Assembly: GCA_033064195.1 (NCBI GenBank)
Contig: JARBJD010000120.1
Coordinates: 124,001-188,000, forward strand
Direction of reading: 5' to 3'
Length of the DNA stretch: 64,000 nucleotides
DNA from: Blattamonas nauphoetae
Taxonomy: Eukaryota; Preaxostyla; Oxymonadida
The notes below the pieces were generated by a model. The model did no database searches and was not told the DNA's origin. It saw only the letters and a program-made list of their open reading frames with translations. Below are positions 57,664 to 64,000 of this stretch, one piece after another. The translations under genes and the position numbers were made by a program. Position 1 is the stretch's first letter. Each line of letters starts with the position of its first letter.

Positions 57664-59735
57664 TTTGAAGTGGAATAAATGACATTTACAGTCCGTCAGA
57701 CTGTTTCGTAATTTGTAACTCGTCACATCAAACGTGCCACTGTAGAATTCTTTGTTTTCTCGAAAATGAAAAAAGTATCAAACCTCCGTCTGAGTCGTGT
57801 GTTGGTATTCGATGTTCTTTCAAAAAAATCATTTAGAATTCCAAAAAACATTTCATACATCATTGTTTTGCGCACTCATCACCTGTCTTTGTCATCGTGT
57901 TCTGAGAGAATGAGGAGAGTACTCAATTGGAAAAAATGAGACAATATTGGACGATACCATGACAACGTATTGTTGACCTATTGTGAGGTGCGCATTCAAT
58001 GGTCTCTTGCAATCAGCTTTCGAAAAACGACGAATCAGTCGAGGAGGAGAAAAATGGTCTACTTTCGTGGAATCTGAAACTTAAGTGTTAGACACGATAA
58101 AAGAGGACAAAATGAGAGATATATCACGAAATCAAATTTAAATTGTTGATAGAGAGTCTGAAACAGCACATCGTTTGACGATCCAATCAACACATTCATA
58201 CAAATTTGTAAGGCTCAAATTCCAAGGGACTACTCTGCTTGTAGGCTTTTCTGTGTGACTTTCTCAGCTTGAGACAAATTTGTTGGTGTTATCTCATCCA
58301 TTAGTCAGAACGGGATTTGAGTCACAATTCTTTGTCAAATCCTGTGTGGCTACGCGGATGATGTCGTTTATGATCCAGATAATAGATTTTGTTTGAGACT
58401 TTGAACAATTTTCTAATTCGACACTTAATTTGAAAGGATACATTCCGAGATTGAGACAAGGAGTGAAATCGAAATTGGTGGATTTCGGACATATTCATCA
58501 CACTGTAACAAACAATCATTGAAGAACTCAAAATTCGGATGATCAGCATTGAATCGAGTCTCAGGAAATCAGATGAGTGTGTTGATTGGATCGATTCACG
58601 ATGTGCTGTTTCAGACTCTCTATCAACAATTTAAATTTGATTTCGTGATATATCTCTCATTTTGTCCTCTTTTATCGTGTCTAACACTTAAGTTTCAGAT
58701 TCCACGAAAGTAGACCATTTTTCTCCTCCTCGACTGATTCGTCGTTTTTCGAAAGCTGATTGCAAGAGACCATTGAATGCGCACCTCACAATAGGTCAAC
58801 AATACGTTGTCATGGTATCGTCCAATATTGTCTCATTTTTTCCAATTGAGTACTCTCCTCATTCTCTCAGAACACGATGACAAAGACAGGTGATGAGTGC
58901 GCAAAACAATGATGTATGAAATGTTTTTTGGAATTCTAAATGATTTTTTTGAAAGAACATCGAATACCAACACACGACTCAGACGGAGGTTTGATACTTT
59001 TTTCATTTTCGAGAAAACAAAGAATTCTACAGTGGCACGTTTGATGTGACGAGTTACAAATTACGAAACAGTCTGACGGACTGTAATGAAGTTGAAAGGA
59101 TTTGTATTCGTTTGGCAGCGACCGAGTTAGGCCTTATTGAGGGACAGAGCTACACCTTGCAGAACCCAATGCGATGGATGCATGCTGGTTTCCAAGTTGG
59201 CTGAGAAAACGTATCCGACTCCCATCTTGTTGCACCGTTCCTGTGTCACATACACCGGGCAAGTGAATGTATTCTGAAGACGCAGAGCAGCCGCCTCGAT
59301 CGGAAGAATATGCACAATCGGAAGTTCAGACAGCAGCTTCTTCGCTTCTTGCGGAACAAGCTCCATGTTCTCGTGATCCCACGAGGCCCCTTCCAGATAC
59401 AGCCCTCGCACGTAGCATCCATTCGACGGCTTCCCAGGCACTTCCAGCGGCGATGTCCACTCCATCACTCGCGTGTAGAACGTCGATCGGTCCAGCGGCC
59501 ATTTGTTCTTTCGGCACGCTTCTTGCACGATCGCATTGATGAACGCTTCGGGCAGATGGAGGCCAGACAGCCACATCACGTGCGGTTCGCCATCGTTGAT
59601 CCAATCGTTGTATTGCTTGCTGCGCTCTTTGAAGTGATCCATCCACGCGGACAGCGATTTCTGGGTGGCAGGTGCGAGAATTCTCCAAGCATGTGGAAGG
59701 AAACCAGACGAGAGCGATGAGGACAGGTAGTCCAG
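57664..59735. repeat. Segmental duplicate of the dynein 3' end (copy of 41281-41955), split by an inserted element
   Basis: 57664-57688 plus 59084-59735 correspond to 41281-41955. The coding part differs at only about 8 positions in 590 bp by eye, so the copy is recent. Homology ends on the left within about 20 bp of TTGAAGTGGAATAAATGACA and on the right at GTCCAGTT (59729-59735). The 1395-bp palindromic element lies between the two parts. Confidence 0.85.
57689..59083. mobile_element. Non-autonomous element with about 0.5-kb near-perfect inverted arms, TA target (Tc1/mariner-like)
   Basis: The element begins CAGTCCGTCAGACTGTTTCG and ends with the exact inverse. The arms (about 57689-58199 and 58572-59083) look identical over about 490 bp by eye and diverge only near the 370-bp spacer. 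It is flanked by TA on both sides (57687-57688 and 59084-59085). The empty site (a single TA, 41303-41304) is preserved in the other copy of the same sequence, which proves insertion and fixes the ends. The CAGT start and TA duplication suggest Tc1/mariner, though other TA-targeting groups are possible. There is no transposase gene. Arm identity means recent origin or ongoing conversion. Confidence 0.9.
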
Positions 59736-59846
59736 TTGCTGGAATCGTTCTAAACTTGTCTGATTCCTTGATTGCTCGAGCTTCTGAGGCTGAGAAGAGC
59801 GAGGATTCTGTTCAGACGAGCCGAGTCTTCCTGTTCTCTGAGTCAT
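59127..59846 (-). pseudogene. Chimeric truncated dynein heavy chain C-terminus (DNAH10 type copy)
   Basis: About 203 codons of the dynein C-terminus (from [19 protein letters not shown] to [14 protein letters not shown]) are still open and nearly identical to 41347-41955. The stop is TAA rather than TGA. At its upstream edge the dynein text is replaced by about 37 unrelated codons (MTQRTGRLGSSEQNPRSSQP onward) that stay open, giving a 239-aa frame. It lacks every motor domain, so I call it a pseudogene fragment. If expressed it would make only the C-terminal domain. Confidence 0.8.
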
Positions 59847-60934
59847 TGCTGGTGTGAGGAGTGTTGGGGGGACGAGTGTCGGTGCTTATGTTGCTGTTGG
59901 TGTGAATCTCTGACGAAGTAAGAAGGGTTGCTTGACCGAGAATCGCGAATGAAGTTGTTCATTCTTCTCCTCCGCCACTCTTTGCTGCCTTCGTGTCTCT
60001 TTCACTGCCAGTGTGATGCGGCTGTTGAAGGAGAAATGAGTGAGGGACTGAGCGATTCAGGAAGGCAGAAGGAGAGACGATTGTGTCAAGGTTCGTGAAC
60101 TTGATTGATTTTTTGTTCATCCCTTCGATTAGGCCCCTTCCACAACTCGTGACCAGTGTGATGGTGTGAGAGACACGCGAACGCATTGCAAGACGAACGA
60201 GGTGTCTGTGAGTACGTGCAATCGGGACTAAGAGATAGTTCCAGACGACGTTCCAGAGATGGTGATTAATGTGTTGAGCACCTGCAAGAAAAAGGGACAG
60301 CTGTCGCATAGACCACTGCTTCCTCTTGTGAGTCCATTGCGTCAATGCGAGTGGCCACGGGCAGACCCTTCTTCTAAAACCATCCGACGAAGAGAGTCCT
60401 GTGTTCCTTCGATTCTCTCGGAAGGGCTCGGTTTGATGAGAGGCATCGCGTGCATGGGAGCTCATACCCCCTTCATTTCTTCTTTCTGCATCTCTCTTCG
60501 AGTGGGGAGTGATCAGTGACTGATTGGAGTGGAAGATGTATGTCGGGTTTTCCGTCCCTTCGAAGAGTCGGACGATGGACAATGTGGGATCGATTCAGAA
60601 ATATCACCTCATCATTGTGATCAATCATCAAGAGAGCTCCATTTGAGAGAATAATTGCATAACAATTTCGCAAACACGAACTCCTACCAATCGTTTCCAT
60701 CCATACATCCATCGATGCATTGTCTTCCACAAACGAGCAGTGCAACAGGGCGAGAGTGGCGGTGAAGGAGAAGGAGAGTGTGGTGATCATCGAGTGAGAC
60801 TGGCGAGAGAATCCCAATCATTTGGGCAAACCATGAGGTGATGCCAGCGCCCACAAGGATCACACACAAACAGTGTTTGTTGTCCAAAAAACAGTCAGAA
60901 AGTGGTCGAAAGAGTCGCAGGTCCTTGTCTGTTT
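59847..60934. other. Unassigned region with two moderate minus-strand frames
   Basis: Minus-strand frames 60582-59959 (207 codons, basic, with INHHLWNVVWNYLLVPIART) and 60817-60473 (114 codons, with SFSFTATLALLHCSFVEDN) are longer than most random frames here but have no recognised domain, and the longer one has no clear link to a neighbour. They may be remnants of the gene whose 3' part is the ARM-family pseudogene. Evidence is weak. Confidence 0.3.
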
Positions 60935-61998
60935 CTATTCCTGTTCTTGAAGGTTCATGCCCTGGAGGTTGTTCCATCCGATCGAGCAGGGAGCAATCCA
61001 TCGTCCGTAGTCCCCCTCACTGTTGCTACGGAGGATTTGTTCCATCTCATCTTCAAACCCTTCCATTCTCAAGGATCGAAGAAGGAGTGTCCCTGTCCGA
61101 CGAACATCTTCGTCTTGAATGTACCATTCCCACTGGAAGTTGTTCATCAAAACCAGAAAATAATGGATGGTCTCGTTGTTCTCGAAGAACGTCAGGCAAC
61201 TTGGGATTGTGAGACAGACTGGCATTTGAAGAACGAAATCCATTGTCGGGTGATAGTATGGAGATCTTTCAAGGAGTTGGGCGAGGAGGGACAGAAAACG
61301 ATTGGATAGTGTTCCATCGATGATCGAATAGCGGTTCACGCACAAATGGCAAATATATTGCTCCGAAGTGACGAGAACTTGCTGCAAAACCGTCTCGTGA
61401 ACATTTTTTGGTTCATCATGATCTTCAATTGCGAGTTGTCTGAGAACATTAGGAGTTGTGAGCCTGAAAGAAGTGGGGATCATGTTCATGAGGTTGATAA
61501 GAAGGAGATATTTGGAGGAGGTGGGTGAGGAGTTTCATAATCAAGTGTGATTGGCCTCCATCGATGAGCAAATAAGGACTCAGGCAGAAACTGCAAATAT
61601 ATTTCTCTGAAGGTGTGAGAACTTGCTTCAAGATTGCCTCGTGAACAGCTTGTTTTTCATCTCAATCTTCAATTCCGAGTTGTGGGAGAATAAGAGGAGT
61701 TGCGAGCCAGACAGAATGGATGATGATTTCTAAGAGGTTGACGTGGATATCGATTGCATTGGTGAATGAAAAAGACAGCGGATTGAGAGTGATAATGAGT
61801 TGATGGATCAGGTCAGCTTTGACGAGGAGATGAAGGGTTTGAGTGGAACACCACATGATCAGAGTTCTCAGCATCATCATTGCTGCTGTGATGATGACCG
61901 GGATGGGTGTTGAAATGAGCACCACAATGGATTGTACGAAATCTCTCGAAGATTCGTCAATGGTCCGTCCAAGGTTGGTGAGAAAAGCATCGGCTGAG
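60935..61998 (-). pseudogene. ARM-family pseudogene with internal partial tandem duplication
   Basis: Two overlapping pieces of the family seen at 56556-57512 lie head to tail. The upstream piece (61998 to about 61490) runs from ADAFLTNLGRTIDESSRDFV through VLISTPIPVIITAAMMMLRT and SVWLATP to QVLTPSEKYICSFCLSPY and QISPSYQP. The downstream piece (61489-60935) restarts at IPTSFRLTTPNVLRQLAIED and runs through LVTSEQYICHLCVNRYSIID, RSPYYHPTMDFVLQMP, TIPSCLTFFE to the end. The second half of the protein is therefore partly present twice. The first piece has a stop after GIED and changes frame near its end; the N-terminal roughly 55 residues of the intact relative are missing. Confidence 0.75.
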
Positions 61999-64000
61999 GA
62001 GCTCTCTTACCAGTCGCTCCTCACAAACCTTAGCTCCCACTCCATTGAGATAAGTCCTATGAAGTGGCCCACAGGTCCTTTTGATCCAAATGGTTTCACA
62101 AATCCCTGAACTATGAGTGCTATCCGAGCCTGGAGAAAGTAAAATTTTTCACTTATGGACGCGATTCCCTGGAATTTTCGAGTCTGAATTTACATATACA
62201 GACTGTCACGAACAGCCTACTTTCAACTCCACCCTCAGCTCCGAGTGGTCCTACGCCTTCCGTAACACACAACAATCTGCCCTCTAAGAAGCAATTTTCA
62301 GACCAGGTTGCACTAAAAACGCAAAATGTACAAGATAGCACGGATAAGCTCTGACAAGTTGGGAGGAAGAATCATCAAGTCTGCCTTCCTCTAATGGTTA
62401 CGGGAATGGAGCTACAAACACGACACTTCATCGGAGTCAGATGAATTGCAACGAAGGAACAAGAAGCAGAAAGCACTCATAGTTCACTCCCTCTCCTCGA
62501 TCAAATTTGATGGGAACTCCTTGAGAGGATCCTCTTGGCGCAAGGAAAAACACTCAAGTGCACGATTGATTGGTTGATTTCAGTCTTGATGTCACATTTG
62601 AACGATTCTCACAACAACTTAGACCCTCCAGCATGTGATCGAGGAGGACAAGACTAGTAGCTTTCGAAGGTCTCATTGATCATGGGCACTCCAATTATCG
62701 CCTTCTAGGCTACCATCGCCACTGATAGATCAACCAGAGTCGACACAGAGCTCACCTTCTCTTCATGTCAGCAAGACATTCCCGTTTATTTTCCTGACGC
62801 TATTTCGACTTGTGGATCGTCAGCATATTGTTGTATGATGTTCGGAACAATGTCACTTCAGCATTTGACATCTGCGGGATTATTACATCTGTATGGAAGG
62901 TGCACGATTTAACACATCTCTCGACGGATACAGCTGAAGGCAAATCTATTACTTTGTGCACAAGTCTCATCATCTACCAAGTTTAATTCACTGTCGCCCT
63001 GCATATTTCAAGAAGGAGGTCGTTTCATCAAACTCTCTGGCTCGGACGGCGACTTAACAATGTTTCAGCATATTCATCGAATGCCGTACGTATACGAAGG
63101 AATGGTGTTACTGTTAGACACCCTGCATTTGATGGAGTCATCAGCAACGAGTCCAGTTTTGTTTTCCACGACAACCATCGAAACAATGGTATTGACGCTA
63201 TCCGTTAGATATAGATGAGCACACACTCGACGACACTGATGTGGAGGAACAAATCAGTACAGTTCTACAAGATTGGAACAACTTCACTAACTTAGAGGAA
63301 ATTGAGGTCCAACACGGCAAGGTGCAGATGTGGACATCCACAGATCCAACAGGGAACCCTCCGACGTAGTACCATTCACATCAAGCGGGAACCCGGCCTC
63401 CACTTTACCATTTTAACAAGAAAGTGAAATCGACGATAAGCTTAGAAAGATTCCCTTTGGCCCTCTCGCTCTTTTGAAAATGGTATTCACCTACTCCGTT
63501 GACAACGCCCTCAAAGACCCTCTGATTTTCTCTCCAATGCCACCACTGTCGAGATCGTGATGTGGATACAGCTAGAGGGAAGTCTCGTTTGATTTGAGTG
63601 TACTCATGCAGCATTTTCCTCAGCATCACGACTTCCACGTTTCACTCGCCTTCTCTCCAACTCCGTCGGACGAGATCGCTGTCTCCTTTCGGGTGAATTA
63701 CGCTTGAATCATCTCTGTTGCTGTTACCTCTCTCAACCGCAGAGATGATCATTGATCCATTAGCAGCGCAGAATGGGAAATCTGTCTACTCGACGGGAGC
63801 CACCAATTGATCTCAAATGGTAGGACCTCGGCGTCCCAAGTACCATCGAGATGAATCAGGATGAACACAGGAGTCAAGACACTCTGGTTCATATTTCTCG
63901 TGGATCGCTCTCCGCACGTCAGGTGTCGGACCCACGTCAGCACATTCGTCACGGGAGGGCACACTGACTTCCTACTCACGCGGGAGGGGCACTCTGAGAC
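61999..64000. other. Decayed sequence with scattered coding-like remnants
   Basis: No intact gene. Short stretches read like former protein sequence, for example near 62210-62340 and 63198-63369, but each is cut off within a few dozen codons. The origin is unknown; a decayed mobile or virus-like element is possible but no family marker was recognised. I see no terminal repeats that pair within the window. Confidence 0.35.

Noticed and set aside
59127-59846. A functional short dynein-like gene
   Set aside because: It has only the C-terminal domain, and its unrelated N-terminus begins exactly at a duplication break point.
1-64000. CRISPR arrays, bacterial operons or ribosomal RNA genes
   Set aside because: No regularly spaced repeats or rRNA-like sequence was seen, and the gene structure is eukaryotic.

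Overview
The window is nuclear DNA of a flagellated protist. It is gene-dense up to about 44 kb, and most host genes carry very short GT-AG introns, usually 28-60 nt. In eight genes the exon sums close exactly in frame with the standard code. Three proteins point to a motile cilium or flagellum: a DNAH10-type inner-arm dynein heavy chain, a ULK4/RUNKEL-type (pseudo)kinase and an LRRC71-like protein. A lineage-specific ARM/HEAT-like family with several copies, the intron style and the base composition suggest an oxymonad-like (Preaxostyla) flagellate. That placement is inference and was not tested by any search.

Layout. 0-5.5 kb: 3' part of a C69 dipeptidase, Thg1 tRNA-His guanylyltransferase, SCAR/WAVE (minus) and a homeodomain protein. 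5.7-10.9 kb: a large active-looking protein kinase with two U-box-like modules and an RRM. 11.4-15.5 kb: an unknown coiled-coil protein and an IQ-motif protein with a duplicated C-terminal motif. 15.7-19.2 kb: an ARM-like protein and an oxysterol-binding protein. 19.2-22.3 kb: a DDE transposon of ISL2EU type abutting a MITE. 22.4-27.3 kb: a PHO80-like cyclin, a TFIIS-central-domain protein and a bromodomain protein. 28.4-38.6 kb: a vWA protein, ULK4 and a ubiquitin protease that has lost its catalytic triad. 39.0-41.1 kb: LRRC71-like.

From 41.3 kb the window is heavily rearranged. A DNAH10-type dynein heavy chain gene (minus) is open from its stalk to its C-terminus but is split by a 5.44-kb insertion with terminal inverted repeats and a CTT target duplication. 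Inside that insertion lies a reverse-complement copy of its own two ends joined through the same triplet. The dynein stops at 51.5 kb, so its tail and AAA1-4 are missing.

Further right are a 2.3-kb hAT-like element (8-bp target duplication) carrying a tRNA-like sequence, a 0.6-kb foldback element, an intact ARM-family gene, a 1.4-kb element with near-perfect 0.5-kb inverted arms whose empty site is visible elsewhere in the window, a second truncated copy of the dynein 3' end fused to foreign sequence, an ARM-family pseudogene with an internal duplication, and about 2 kb of decayed sequence.

Functional theme. Ciliary genes (ULK4, LRRC71-like, DNAH10) sit next to one another, but there is no sign of operons. 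The exciting part is the repeat-driven break-up and copying of the dynein locus.
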